A stretch of 64,000 bases of DNA from SZUA-442 sp963759175. GTDB taxonomy: Bacteria; Actinomycetota; Acidimicrobiia; Spongiisociales; UBA5794. Below the pieces are notes generated by a model, which worked only from the letters and a program-made list of their open reading frames with translations, was not told the origin of the DNA and did not search any database. Made by a program: the position numbers and the translations under genes. The stretch covers positions 62,001-126,000 of the forward strand of contig CAVWXP010000015.1 in assembly GCA_963759175.1 (NCBI GenBank), in the 5' to 3' direction. Shown here piece after piece: positions 34,873-43,993 of the stretch (within the stretch, counting starts at the first letter, position 1; every line of letters starts with the position of its first letter).

Positions 34873-35334
34873 GTGTTCACGGTCGTCCTGTTCGAGCCGG
34901 AGATACCGCCCAACACCGGGAACCTGATGCGGCTCACGGTCAACACCGGCTGCTCGCTGCATCTCATTGAGCCGCTCGGATTCACGCTCGACGACGCTCG
35001 GATGCGGCGCGCCGGGTTGGACTACCGGGACTTCGCCGATGTCATGGTCCACCGGTCGTTCCCGGCATTCCTCGAGGCCGTCGAGCCCGAGACGATGTAT
35101 GCCTTCTCCCAGCACGGCGACACGCTGTACACGGACGTGGCGTACGGGGAGGGCGACGTGCTGATGTTCGGGCGCGAATCGGATGGACTGCCTCCCGACA
35201 TCCTGCATCACCCCCGTGTCACCGAGCGGCTGCGCATCCCGATCGCACCCAAGGGCCGCTCGTTGAACCTCGCGAACGCCGCTGCCATCGGCGTGTACGA
35301 GGCGTGGAGGCAACACGGCTTCCGTACGCCGTAG
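34873..35334 (+). CDS. trmL: tRNA (cytidine(34)-2'-O)-methyltransferase TrmL
   Basis: A minimal SPOUT methyltransferase of 153 residues that modifies the wobble base of tRNA-Leu isoacceptors. Signatures: FEPEIPPNTGNLMRL (about 7-21), LIEPLGF, MFGRESDGLP and the knot segment RIPIAPKGRSLNLANAAAIG. GTG 34873 starts 2 nt after the preceding stop. Confidence 0.93.
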   Translation: MFTVVLFEPEIPPNTGNLMRLTVNTGCSLHLIEPLGFTLDDARMRRAGLDYRDFADVMVHRSFPAFLEAVEPETMYAFSQHGDTLYTDVAYGEGDVLMFGRESDGLPPDILHHPRVTERLRIPIAPKGRSLNLANAAAIGVYEAWRQHGFRTP

Positions 35335-35347
35335 TACGTTGCGTCCG

Positions 35348-35749
35348 ATGATCCATCAGACGCCCATCACGGTTCGCTTCTACGAGCTCGATCCGTACCG
35401 GCATCTCAACCATGCCGTGTACATCCAGTACTTCGAGGTGGGCCGCATCGACCTGTTCGCCTCCTTCGGATGGACCCTGACGGGCATGTCCGATCTCGGG
35501 ACCCAGATCGTCGTCAGCGAGATCACGACACGGTTCCTCGCACCCGGGGTCGAGGGGGACGAGCTCGTCGTCGAGACCTGGGTCGAGGAGGTCAAACGAG
35601 TCACGGCACGCTTCGGCCAGCGGATCGTCCGGGGCACCGAGGTGCTCGCCACCCAAACCGTGATCGGGGCATGCACGACACTCGAGGGCCGACCCACGAG
35701 GTTCCCGGCTGAGCTCGTTGAGCGCCTCGAGGCGTCCATGCAGAGGTGA
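35348..35749 (+). CDS. acyl-CoA thioesterase (4HBT hotdog fold)
   Basis: A 133-residue hotdog protein. ITVRFYELDPYRHLNHAVYIQY holds the family aspartate and HxNxxxY arrangement of YbgC/4HBT thioesterases, followed by the long helix FEVGRIDLFASFG. ATG 35348 is preferred to TTG 35339. It overlaps the GNAT gene by 4 nt. Substrate unknown; the nearby acyl-CoA dehydrogenase makes an acyl-CoA role plausible. Confidence 0.85.
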   Translation: MIHQTPITVRFYELDPYRHLNHAVYIQYFEVGRIDLFASFGWTLTGMSDLGTQIVVSEITTRFLAPGVEGDELVVETWVEEVKRVTARFGQRIVRGTEVLATQTVIGACTTLEGRPTRFPAELVERLEASMQR

Positions 35750-36492
35750 AGCCGTCGATCACCCTGATCGAAAGGGCGTGCCGGAGTGTGTGGTCGCCAG
35801 CCGAGACGGCCAGCGTCGGTGGATGGGTCCTCGTTCGCAACGGCGGTTTCACACGTCGCCTCAACTCATCATCGGCGCACGGACCGGCAGCCATCGATCG
35901 GGCAACTTGGGAGGCGATCGTATCGTGGATCTCCGGGGATGGGGGAGGGGTCCCGCCGATCCGGGTCACGCCGTTGAGCCACGGTCCCACGATGGCCGCC
36001 GCAGTCCCTGCGTGGGGTCTCGACCCAGTCGATGAGACGCTGGTCCTGACCCGACCGCTGCGGTCGCGTTCGGCCACCGACAGCGGAGTCGCGCTGACAC
36101 CGCTCCAAGGGTCGGCGTTCATGGACGACCTCATGGTCCTCAATGGATACGGCCCCGCGACCCGTGCACCTCTGCTCGGCATCATGGAACGTGTCGACTT
36201 GGGCACTGGACTCTCGGTGCCGGGCGCAGCCGTGGCCATTGCCGGGGTTGTCGATGCCGTGTGCTGTGTCTTCTCCCTCGCCGTGGCGCCAGCGGCTCGA
36301 GGGCAGGGATTGGCATCGGCAGTGGTCGAACGGGCGTGCGCCTGGGGCCATGAACAGGGAGCGACCCACGCTGCACTCCAGGTGTTGGGAACGAACGCAC
36401 CGGCGCGCAGGTTGTACGAGCGGCTCGGATTCGAAGCGGCATACACGTACCACTACCTCGAACCCCGGACGGCGGGTCCCTCCGGGTCGTGA
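35746..36492 (+). CDS. GNAT-family N-acetyltransferase
   Basis: A 248-residue protein whose C-terminal ~110 residues form a GNAT domain: CCVFSLAVAPAARGQGLASA contains the acetyl-CoA pyrophosphate loop (R/QxxGxG/A), and APARRLYERLGFEAAYTYHY ends the fold. The N-terminal half is a second, degenerate GNAT-like or lineage-specific domain. GTG 35746 overlaps the thioesterase stop. Substrate unknown. Confidence 0.85.
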   Translation: MKPSITLIERACRSVWSPAETASVGGWVLVRNGGFTRRLNSSSAHGPAAIDRATWEAIVSWISGDGGGVPPIRVTPLSHGPTMAAAVPAWGLDPVDETLVLTRPLRSRSATDSGVALTPLQGSAFMDDLMVLNGYGPATRAPLLGIMERVDLGTGLSVPGAAVAIAGVVDAVCCVFSLAVAPAARGQGLASAVVERACAWGHEQGATHAALQVLGTNAPARRLYERLGFEAAYTYHYLEPRTAGPSGS

Positions 36493-36518
36493 TGGATCGA
36501 ACCGAGGAGGGAGATGAC

Positions 36519-38141
36519 ATGCGCGCAACACCCATAGCCGAGTTCGAGGCTCTCGAACCGGGTGGTCTCGCCCACGTCTTCGTCGAGGGGATCGACCTCG
36601 TGATCGTGCGGTGGCCCGATGGGGAGGGTCACAGCGTCCTGTACGGGCGATGTGTCCACCGAGGTGCGTTGATGGCAGACGGCCACATCGAGGGTGACGA
36701 CCTCATCTGCGGGCTACATCGCTGGGACTACCGATTCGATACGGGTGTGTCGAGCTACAACCCGAAGGAGGCGCTCCACCGGTTCACGTCGTGGGTCGTC
36801 GATGGCGTAATAACGGTCGATGCCGATGAGCTCGCCGCATACGGAGAGGATCATCCCCAGCCGTTCGACCGCGACGCATACCAAGGTGCCTATCAGGACC
36901 CCACCGGGACTCCTGCCGAACCACACGTCGCATACATCGACGAGCTCGCGACCCATGGGCTCTCGAAGACGGGGCACCACGGACCGATGGGTGCAATGGG
37001 GGTCAGGCAGGACCACCTGCCGAAGTGGGACGACATCCAGATCGTGACGGCCCAGCTCGGACGTCCGCCGTTACTCGATGATGAACCGGTCGACACGTCG
37101 CTGGTGATCGGTCCAGGAGCCCGTCGACCGCTGCTCCTCGACATCCCCCTATTCGTCTCGGACATGAGCTTCGGGGCGCTGTCCCTCGAGGCCAAGGTGG
37201 CGCTCGCACGTGGTGCCGAGCTCGCTGGCACAGGCATCTGCTCGGGAGAGGGTGGGATCTTGCCAGAGGAACATGCCGAGTCGACCCGCTACTTCTACGA
37301 GCTCGCATCGGCGCGATTCGGCTTCTCGTGGGACGCGCTCGCCGATGTCCAGGCCTTCCACTTCAAGGGAGGGCAGGCTGCCAAGACTGGCACCGGCGGG
37401 CATCTCCCCGGTCCGAAGGTGACGGAGAAGATCGCTGCTGTTCGTGATGTACCGATCGGGCAGCCCGCAGTGTCGCCCTCCCGATTCCCTGAATGGACGA
37501 CACCAGCCGATTTCGCAGAATTCGCCAACGAGGTGCGCAACGCGACGGGTGGTATCCCCATTGGATTCAAGTTGTCCGCCCAGCGCATCGAGGAAGACCT
37601 CGAGGCGGCACTCGCCGTTGGCGTCGACTACGTGATCGTCGACGGTCGCGGCGGGGGAACCGGAGCCGCACCGCTGTTGTTCAGGAACCACATCTCAGTG
37701 CCGACCATCCCCGCCCTCGCGCGGGCTCGTCGCTTCCTCGATGACGCCGGAGCGACGGACGTGACACTCATCATCACGGGGGGCCTGCGGATCCCCGCCG
37801 ATTTCGTCAAGGCGCTGGCACTCGGTGCCGACGGCATCGCCGTGTCGAATGCGGCACTCCAGGCGATCGGCTGTCTTGGAATGCGTGCGTGCAACACGAA
37901 CAACTGCCCCGTCGGCATCGCCACCCAACAGGAACACCTGCGAGCACGTCTCCCCGTCGACGAGGCCGCCCAGCGTCTGGCCCGGTTCTTCGAGGCAACC
38001 GTCGAGCTGATGACCGTGATGGCCCGCGCCTGCGGTCACGCCTCGCTCGGCGGATTCGCCATCGAGGACCTGACCACGTTCGATCGGGAGATGGCCCACC
38101 TCGCTGGTGTGCCGTACGGTGGCGTCGCTGCCATTCGTTGA
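36519..38141 (+). CDS. Rieske domain fused to a glutamate synthase-type FMN/iron-sulfur domain
   Basis: A 540-residue fusion. Residues about 1-105 form a Rieske [2Fe-2S] domain with C45-x-H47 and C64-x2-H67 (CVHRGALMADG; CGLHRWDY). Residues about 170-535 match the FMN-binding (alpha/beta barrel) domain of glutamate synthase large subunit: PLFVSDMSFGALSLEAK, GEGG, DGRGGGTGAAP and the [3Fe-4S] cysteines in CLGMRACNTNNCPVGIATQ. No glutaminase domain is present, so it resembles GltS-related redox enzymes more than GOGAT itself. ATG 36519 after GAGGAGGGAG is preferred to 36489. Confidence 0.88.
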   Translation: MRATPIAEFEALEPGGLAHVFVEGIDLVIVRWPDGEGHSVLYGRCVHRGALMADGHIEGDDLICGLHRWDYRFDTGVSSYNPKEALHRFTSWVVDGVITVDADELAAYGEDHPQPFDRDAYQGAYQDPTGTPAEPHVAYIDELATHGLSKTGHHGPMGAMGVRQDHLPKWDDIQIVTAQLGRPPLLDDEPVDTSLVIGPGARRPLLLDIPLFVSDMSFGALSLEAKVALARGAELAGTGICSGEGGILPEEHAESTRYFYELASARFGFSWDALADVQAFHFKGGQAAKTGTGGHLPGPKVTEKIAAVRDVPIGQPAVSPSRFPEWTTPADFAEFANEVRNATGGIPIGFKLSAQRIEEDLEAALAVGVDYVIVDGRGGGTGAAPLLFRNHISVPTIPALARARRFLDDAGATDVTLIITGGLRIPADFVKALALGADGIAVSNAALQAIGCLGMRACNTNNCPVGIATQQEHLRARLPVDEAAQRLARFFEATVELMTVMARACGHASLGGFAIEDLTTFDREMAHLAGVPYGGVAAIR

Positions 38142-38144
38142 CCG

Positions 38145-38188
38145 ACCCACCCTTGCCGCGGCGAGCGCCGCGGATGGCTTGGGTGGGT
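38145..38188 (+). terminator. two-part hairpin after the Rieske/GltS fusion gene
   Basis: Outer arms ACCCACCC (38145-38152) and GGGTGGGT (38181-38188) enclose an inner perfect stem CCGCGGC/GCCGCGG (38156-38173) with a 4-nt loop, starting 3 nt after the stop codon. Confidence 0.65.
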
Positions 38189-38216
38189 ATCCTGAGGGCA
38201 GGAAGTGGGGTATCAC

Positions 38217-38399
38217 ATGAGTTCGGGCAATGCGGGTGCGGCAGGTGGCGGGGCGATCTACGGCCTCGGCATATTCGGTGCGTTCTTCTATTTCTGGCAG
38301 CAGGCCGACTCCTTCTGGGGATACGTCTTCTCGTTCTTCCAGGCGCTCTTCTGGCCGGCGTTCATGGTCTACGAGGTCTTCGGAGCCCTCGGGAGCTGA
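38217..38399 (+). CDS. small conserved actinobacterial membrane protein
   Basis: A 60-residue protein with a Gly/Ala-rich start (MSSGNAGAAGGGAIYGLGIF), then aromatic-rich hydrophobic segments including FYFWQQADSFWGYVFSFFQA. Ribosome site GGAAGTGGGG precedes ATG 38217. Similar 60-residue proteins with a YYWQQADSFW-type core occur widely in actinobacteria; function unknown. Confidence 0.7.
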   Translation: MSSGNAGAAGGGAIYGLGIFGAFFYFWQQADSFWGYVFSFFQALFWPAFMVYEVFGALGS

Positions 38400-38454
38400 G
38401 TCGCTGGGGGAGCGACCGCATCTGACCATCGAGGCTCCGTATCCTGTCGACAGC

Positions 38455-38528
38455 GGGCCCGTAGCTCAGTTGGTTAGAGCAGGCGACTCATAATCGCTTG
38501 GCCGTAGGTTCAAGTCCTACCGGGCCCA
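38455..38528 (+). tRNA. tRNA-Met (CAT anticodon)
   Basis: A 74-nt cloverleaf: acceptor GGGCCCG pairs with CGGGCCC, D-arm AGCTCAGTTGGTTAGAGC, anticodon CAT in CTCATAA, T-arm GTAGGTTCAAGTCCTAC, discriminator A. Layout fits elongator Met; tRNA-Ile2 with a modified CAT cannot be ruled out by sequence alone. Confidence 0.93.
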
Positions 38529-38656
38529 CCCATCGCGCCGTCCCACGCGGGAATCACCGCGTCGTGGCGTGCACGGGTCGTGTCCAAGTGGTCCGCCTTG
38601 GCGTAGGCACATCGAGGTGCTCGGCGGTTCGCTCGTGCGTCTGCGGTGAGGCTTTG

Positions 38657-38679
38657 GGTTCAAGTCCTACCGGGCCCAC
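38657..38679 (+). repeat. 23-bp duplicate of the tRNA-Met 3' end
   Basis: Positions 38657-38679 exactly repeat the tRNA-Met 3' segment 38507-38529 (T-loop through acceptor and the next two bases), 150 bp downstream. No D-arm or anticodon arm precedes the second copy, so it is not a second tRNA. Such duplications are the usual scar of site-specific integration at a tRNA gene (att sites). No integrase is present in the 127 bp between the copies. Confidence 0.8.
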
Positions 38680-38745
38680 TCCAGATGGCGGGGCGGATAT
38701 ACACTGCTCCGACGGTGCCCCCGAATGTCGCGAGCTGGAGGTTCC

Positions 38746-39315
38746 GTGCGCGAAGCTGGACGAGGCGACGATGCTCCGACTCCCGACACAAGCCGATCAG
38801 TCGGGGCTGAAAAGGAGCGGATCGAGGTCCTGCGGGAGGCCACGGTCATGGTGCTCTATGTGTCGATCGTGCTCCTTGCAGCGCTCACCGCGCTCCCGTC
38901 CGGTCAAGAGGGGGGTGATGGGCGTGTCGATGGCGGCATCCATGGCGGTGCCCTCATAGTTCTGATCTGGGGAACGACCCTGGGATTGGCCCTTGCGCAT
39001 TGGTTTGCCTTCCGCACAGCCGCCCGCGTCTACGGCGGTGGTCGGATATCCGGGCAGGACGTCCGCATCGGAATCGCCCAGATGGCCGGTGCAGTGATTG
39101 TGGCCGCCCTGTGCACCATCCCGGTGCTGATGGTCTCTGATGCCAACGATGTCTCGGTCACGAGCTTCGTGCCGGCTCTCATCGTCGGAGGAGCGGGCTA
39201 TGCCGTGGCGCGCGCTGGCGGACGAACGACGATGCAGTCCGTAGTGGTGGGTGGAGTCGTGCTGATGCTCGGACTCGCCGTTGCAGGAGTCAAGAACTTC
39301 CTGCTCGGCCACTGA
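38746..39315 (+). CDS. multi-pass membrane protein of unknown function
   Basis: A 189-residue protein with a charged N-terminus and four to five TM helices (for example VMVLYVSIVLLAALTAL and GGALIVLIWGTTLGLALAHW). GTG 38746 follows GGAGG with 4-nt spacing and is in frame with ATG 38725, which lacks a ribosome site. It begins about 65 bp past the duplicated tRNA end. No family is recognised. Confidence 0.6.
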   Translation: MREAGRGDDAPTPDTSRSVGAEKERIEVLREATVMVLYVSIVLLAALTALPSGQEGGDGRVDGGIHGGALIVLIWGTTLGLALAHWFAFRTAARVYGGGRISGQDVRIGIAQMAGAVIVAALCTIPVLMVSDANDVSVTSFVPALIVGGAGYAVARAGGRTTMQSVVVGGVVLMLGLAVAGVKNFLLGH

Positions 39316-39473
39316 CCTTCGACGAACTCGACCCACGACCGCAGTGTCTTCGCAACGGGTCCGCCATCCGTCGGGTGATTGACGGATCGGCAGCGAGTTC
39401 GCCGTCAGCGACGCGACATGGCCGATACTGGGGTCCATGACCGAGACTCGAAGAAACGCGCACACCCGGGCGG

Positions 39474-40613
39474 GTGGAGAACCTGCTCTTCGGAACGACG
39501 ATCGATCGCGTGCCATCGCTCCTGCCGGGCGTGGGCCTCGCCGCCGTCGTGGTGGTGGCTGCGGTCCTGATCGCCGATGGCGTGAACCGGTTGCTCGGAC
39601 TCTCGGGGCTCGTGAGCTTCATCCTCGTCGCCATCGTGTTGGGGATGCTCGTGCGCAATACGATCGGGTTGAGCGACGTGTTCGCCCCCGGTGTCGCGTT
39701 CTCGCTCAAGAAGCTGCTGCGACTCGGCATCATCCTGCTGGGTATCCGCCTGAGCATCATGGACGTGCTCGAGATCGGCCTGTTCGGCATACCGATCGTC
39801 GTTGGGGCGGTCCTCACCGGCCTGGCTCGTCGCCACGTTCGCCACCCGTCGCCTCGGACTGTCGGATCGCCTCGGTTCCCTCATCGCCATCGGGACCGCG
39901 ATCTGTGGTGCCACGGCCATCGTCGCCGCCGCACCCGGTATCCGGGCGAAGGAGGAAGAGGTCACCTATGCGATCGCCAACATCACCGTGTTCGGGATCG
40001 CCGCCATGTTGCTCTACCCCTTCCTCGGGAACCTCATCTTCGGGGGTGATGTCGTCCAGGTCGGCCTGTTCCTGGGCACCTCGATCCACGAGACCGCGCA
40101 GGTTGCCGGTGCCGGACTCATCTACGACCAGTCCTTCGACGTCATCGCCTCACCGAGCGCCGCCGATATCGCCATCGTCAGCAAGCTGGTGCGCAACCTC
40201 CTGATGTTGGTCGTCATCCCCGCCATCACGTACGTGTACGTGCGGCGTCAGCGGGATCTCGGATCAGACGTCGGGTCGCGTACGAGGGTGATCGACATGC
40301 TCCCCGTGTTCATCCTCGGCTTCGTCGCAATGGCCATCTTCAGGTCGATCGGCGATGCAGCCATCGAGTCCGGGGGATCGGCATTCGGCATCTGGGGACC
40401 CGAGGCATGGGATGGCCTGGTCGACGGCATCCGCACGACGGCCGAGTACTGCCTGGCGATGGCCATGGCTGCGGTCGGTCTCGGAACGTCCTTCAGCCAG
40501 CTACAAGGGTCTCGGCGTCAAGCCGTTCGTCGGTGGGCATCGCTGCTGCCGTTGCTGTCGGCGTTGCGAGCATCATCCTCGTGTTCATCTTCTCTCCGTT
40601 CATCGCCGTGTGA
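39474..40613 (+). pseudogene. YeiH-type putative sulfate exporter, frame interrupted three times
   Basis: Three frames together encode one protein of about 378 residues with 10-11 TM helices, matching the YeiH/UPF0324 family: LLGLSGLVSFILVAIVLGML and GIILLGIRLSIMDV, then (second frame) IGTAICGATAIVAAAPGIRA and TSIHETAQVAGAG, and a C-terminal TM VGVASIILVFIFSPFI in a third frame. Repair points are one extra base each at 39821-39822, 40497-40501 and 40532-40533. ATG 39437 may be the true start if one G near 39470 is also extra. The conserved GTAICGxxA and SIHETAQVAGAG motifs are intact. Confidence 0.75.
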
Positions 40614-40687
40614 GTGGTGCATCCGGAGCGGGCGGCACCCGCACCGGTTGGACGAAACGTGTCACACCCGGGGCATAGGGTGTGACC

Positions 40688-41904
40688 ATGAACCTCCTAC
40701 CTGACCGAGGGTCGGGCGAGGGAGTCGGCAGGGATGTGGCGGCGGTACTCGCTCAATCCTCTGATGAACAACTGGAAGCATCGATCATCTCCTTGAAGGA
40801 GCGAATCGATGCGGCCGAGACGGAACTCGCTCTCAGGGTCGCCGAATACGATCGGCGCCGCATCGCAGATGAGCGCCACGTGTTGACGACGAAGCAATGG
40901 CTCCGGTCACGGTGTCGCATGAGTCCGGGCGAGGCATCGACGACGGTTCGCGTCGGTCGGGTACTGTCGGAACTCGACGCCCTCACCGATGCGTCGCTGT
41001 CGGGGAAGGTCCCGATGTCGAGCGTTCGCATCGTCACCGGGGTCGCCGGTCGGCACGCCGACGGCGTTCGGTGTCCACGGCAGTGTCCTGGTGGACGCAG
41101 CGACGTATCTGTCGACTCGGGACCTGCGCCGGGCCGCGGACCGCTGGGAACAGCAGGTGGCGCCCGAGTACACCGAGGGCGAGCTGAAGCACCGCTACCA
41201 GCGACGGGGAGTGTCCGTCAATCAGACGTTCGACGGCATGTGGAGGCTGTCGGGCGACCTCGATCCGGAGTCCGGGCATGTCGTGGCAACGCGCGATCCG
41301 TGCGTTGGCCGACCCTGCGAACCTGGATCCCGACGACGTCCGGACGCCGCGCCAGCGTCGTGCCGATGCCGTCACAGAGGTCTGCCGCTTCTGGCTCGAT
41401 CGCAACGACACGGCGGTGACGTCAGGGGGAACGAAGCCGCACATCACCGTGACCGTGGATTACGACCACCTCGTGGGCAGCGGCAGGTCAGATGCCAACG
41501 TCGCTCCCACGATCGGCAGCGACCGCGACCTGCTCCCCGAGATCGACGGAACGCCGGTCGACGCCTTGGACATCCGACGCCTCGCATGCGACGCCGACAT
41601 CGTGCGCATGGTGGTGCGTGGCGGATCGGAGATCCTCGACGTCGGGCGTGCCACACGCACGGTCCCGTCCGCGATGCGCCGAGCGGTGGAGCACCGCGAC
41701 GGCGGCTGCACCTGGGACGGATGTGATGCATTGGCTGGTTGGTGTGACGCCCACCACGTCGTCCACTGGGCAGCCGGAGGTCCGACGTCCCTCGACAACC
41801 TCCGGTTGCTGTGCCGTCGCCATCACCGAGCGGTCCACGTCGGTCGACGGGGACCGCGACAGGGCGACGAGCCTGGATCCTCGCGACCCCCGCCGGATCC
41901 CTGA
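40688..41904 (+). pseudogene. DUF222/HNH endonuclease domain protein (13E12 type), frame interrupted
   Basis: Actinobacterial DUF222 proteins carry a helical N-terminal domain and a C-terminal HNH nuclease domain and are often repetitive in genomes. Here DUF222 (TKQWLRSRCRMSPGEASTTV, then VGRVLSELDAL) is followed after a frame change by VHGSVLVDAATYLSTRDLRR and, after another, by ADPANLDPDDVRTPRQRRAD and the HNH segment CTWDGCDALAGWCDAHHVVH, then LCRRHHRAVH. One extra base at 41063-41064 and one at 41288-41289 restore 404 residues. A further change near 41842 may alter the last residues. Function and mobility are unknown. Confidence 0.75.
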
Positions 41905-41946
41905 TCCACCCGATCCGTACCTACGCGAGCTGCTCCCTCGGCTGCC

Positions 41947-43060
41947 CTACGCGGTGGGTTGTGATGCCACGACGGGCTCGGAATCGCTGACGGCCGCCGT
42001 GATCCGGTGTGTGGCGACGATGGCGAAACAGAACACCGCTATGCCGACCCCCTGGTGTGTGAGAGCGAACCACTTGGGCACGTTGAGGAGCACTGTTGCC
42101 ACTCCGAGCCCGATCTGGACGCCGAGCGCGGCGAGCAGCCAACCTGTGGTCCGTACGGATGCACCGTCCGTGGGGCGCTCGCGTCGCACCACGACGAACA
42201 GGGCGACGGCCAATCCGGTGACGACGAAGGCGAGCCAGCGATGGACCCAGTGGGACCCCAACGGTTCGAACAGGTTCATCCACCACGGATCCACGACGCT
42301 GAGCAGGTTGGGCGGCACGAGGTATCCGAACATGAGGGGCCACGTGTTCGATACGTGCCCCGCCTTGAGGCCGGCGACCAGGCCGCCGTAGGCGATCTGG
42401 AGCACGGTCGTCGCCAACACCGCCCACGTGAGGATGCGTATGGCCGCCGAAGCGGGGGCGAGCGCGTCGGTCGGCGGGGGAGGCATCACGGATCCGGTCG
42501 AGCGCCATCCACAGGGCCAGGCCGAGGAGCACGAGGGCGGCGAGGAGGTGGATGGTGAGCCGGAAGTGGCTGACCGTTGGGCGATCCTGGAGGCCGCTCG
42601 ACACCATGATCCAGCCGATCGCCCCCTGAATGCCGAAGAGGGCAGCGATTCCCCAGTAGCGCAGCGATTCGCGCACCGAGATCACGCCGCGCACCATGAA
42701 CCAGATGAGCGGGACCACCACGATCAGGCCAGCGATCCGTGCGATCAACCGGTGCGCCCATTCGAGGTAGAAGATGTACTGGTACTCCGACAGCGTCATG
42801 CCCTGGTTGACGAGCAGGTACTCGGGGGTCAGCTGGTAGTCGGCGAACGAAGCCTCCCACGCGGCATCGCCGATCGGCGGGATCACGCCCGTGACCACGT
42901 CCCACTCGACAATCGACAGGCCTGCACGTGAGAGACGGACGAATCCGCCGACGATGACCATCAGGAACACGAGGAACGCCACGAGGAGCAACCACCTCGT
43001 TACCGGATCGCGATACGGATGCGTCTTCTGGCCTGGATCGATGGAGGTCCGCGTCGTCAT
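41947..43060 (-). pseudogene. ctaA: heme A synthase (CtaA/COX15), frame interrupted
   Basis: CtaA converts heme O to heme A for aa3-type oxidases. The N-terminal half from ATG 43060 has VTRWLLLVAFLVFLMVIVGG, RLSRAGLSIVEWDVVTGVIP, a heme-ligand context EWAHRLIARIAG and VSHFRLTIHLLAAL. The frame changes after WMALDRI, and the other frame continues TDALAPASAAIRILTWAVLA, GGLVAGLKAGHVSNTWPLMF, HWVHRWLAFVV and LTHQGVG. One extra base around 42490-42491 accounts for the break; repair gives 370 residues. The long form with GLKAGxxxNTWPLM resembles COX15. Divergent from ctaC. Confidence 0.85.
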
Positions 43061-43066
43061 AGTTCC

Positions 43067-43104
43067 TGAGTATATAACTCATGAATTGTCACGTGCGTCA
43101 CGTG
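43067..43104. promoter_or_regulatory. dyad and paired CACGTG sites in the ctaA-ctaC divergent gap
   Basis: Directly upstream of ctaA lie TGAGT-ATATA-ACTCA (43067-43081) and two CACGTG palindromes at 43090-43095 and 43099-43104, 9 bp apart. Their clustering near a divergent promoter region suggests regulator binding, but no regulator can be named. Confidence 0.3.
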
Positions 43105-43259
43105 GGAGACCGCCGATGTCGGTGATCTGCGTATACGCGAGGCGTGCGGCTACGATCACCGTCACCATCGGGGCGCACTCGTGAAGGGTCTGACGGGGTG
43201 TCCTGTGGCGTGGGTACCATCTGTGCTCGCAAACGGCACATCGGACGCCTGGAGGGTGC

Positions 43260-43987
43260 GTGCGGAAATCGTGGATACCGGTCGGGATTCTCTGGCTGGC
43301 GTATACGGTGTTGATGATGTGGGCGATCGCCCAGTTCAACTGGCTGCCCGCCGAATGGGCGGAAGAGGCCCATGTCGTCGACGAAGCGATGGTCCTCCTC
43401 CAATACCTCGGCGCACCCGTGATGGCCCTCGTGCTCGCCGTCATGACCTGGGCTCTCATCGGATGGCGGTCCAACGGCGCCCAACGCGAGGACGGCCCCC
43501 CCAACGCGACAACCGGGTCGTCGTCACCACCTGGCTCGTCCTGACCAGCGCCCTTGCGATCTTCGTCGTCATCAATCCCGGATTCGTGGGCCTCGCCGAG
43601 ATCCGCGGCGAACCCAGTGCCGACTATGCGATCGAGATCGAGGGTGCCCAGTTCTTCTGGCGGGTGACCTATCCCAACGGTGCCGAGCAGCTCGACGAGC
43701 TCGTGATCCCCTCCGAGGCCAGGGTCCGCTACGACGTCACGAGCGTTGACGTCAACCACTCGTTCTGGATCCCTGCGTTCCGCATCAAGATCGATGCCGT
43801 CGCGGGCCTCACCACCCAGGCCTTCGCCACCGCCGAGGGCGAGGGAACCATCGACGACGACATCAACCTGCGGATCCAATGTGCGGAGCTGTGCGGGGCC
43901 GGCCACGCCACCATGGCGATGCCGATCCGCGTCGTGAGCGAGCAAGAGTGGACCGAGCACATCGACAGCCTGCTGGAGAGTGAGTAA
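43260..43987 (+). pseudogene. ctaC: cytochrome c oxidase subunit II (CtaC), frame interrupted in a C7 run
   Basis: Subunit II carries CuA and accepts electrons from cytochrome c. From GTG 43260 the first frame gives two TM helices (SWIPVGILWLAYTVLMMWAI; ALVLAVMTWALIG) and EDGPPN. The second continues RVVVTTWLVLTSALAIFVVI, GAQFFWRVTYPNGAEQLDEL, VDVNHSFWIPAFRIKIDAV and the CuA signature CAELCGAGHATM (C-x3-C-x3-H-x2-M). Adding one C to the seven at 43496-43502 restores 242 residues. This is the only break in the window that needs a gained base. First gene of the oxidase operon. Confidence 0.85.
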
Positions 43988-43993
43988 CCGGAT

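Noticed and set aside
38640..38690. Second tRNA gene
   Set aside because: Only the T-arm and acceptor 3' strand are present; no D-arm, anticodon arm or matching 5' acceptor strand lies upstream.
40688..41904. Intron-encoded or homing HNH endonuclease
   Set aside because: The DUF222 plus HNH layout is a common free-standing actinobacterial family; no intron or split host gene is visible.
41492..42391. Long plus-strand ORF through the ctaA region
   Set aside because: It is the antisense shadow of ctaA, whose heme-synthase motifs are clear on the minus strand.
39474..43987. Programmed +1 frameshifting as an explanation for the many frame changes
   Set aside because: The sites share no slippery codon, stop codon or downstream structure. 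One change is of the opposite sign, and the changes coincide with short same-base runs, which points to base-calling error.
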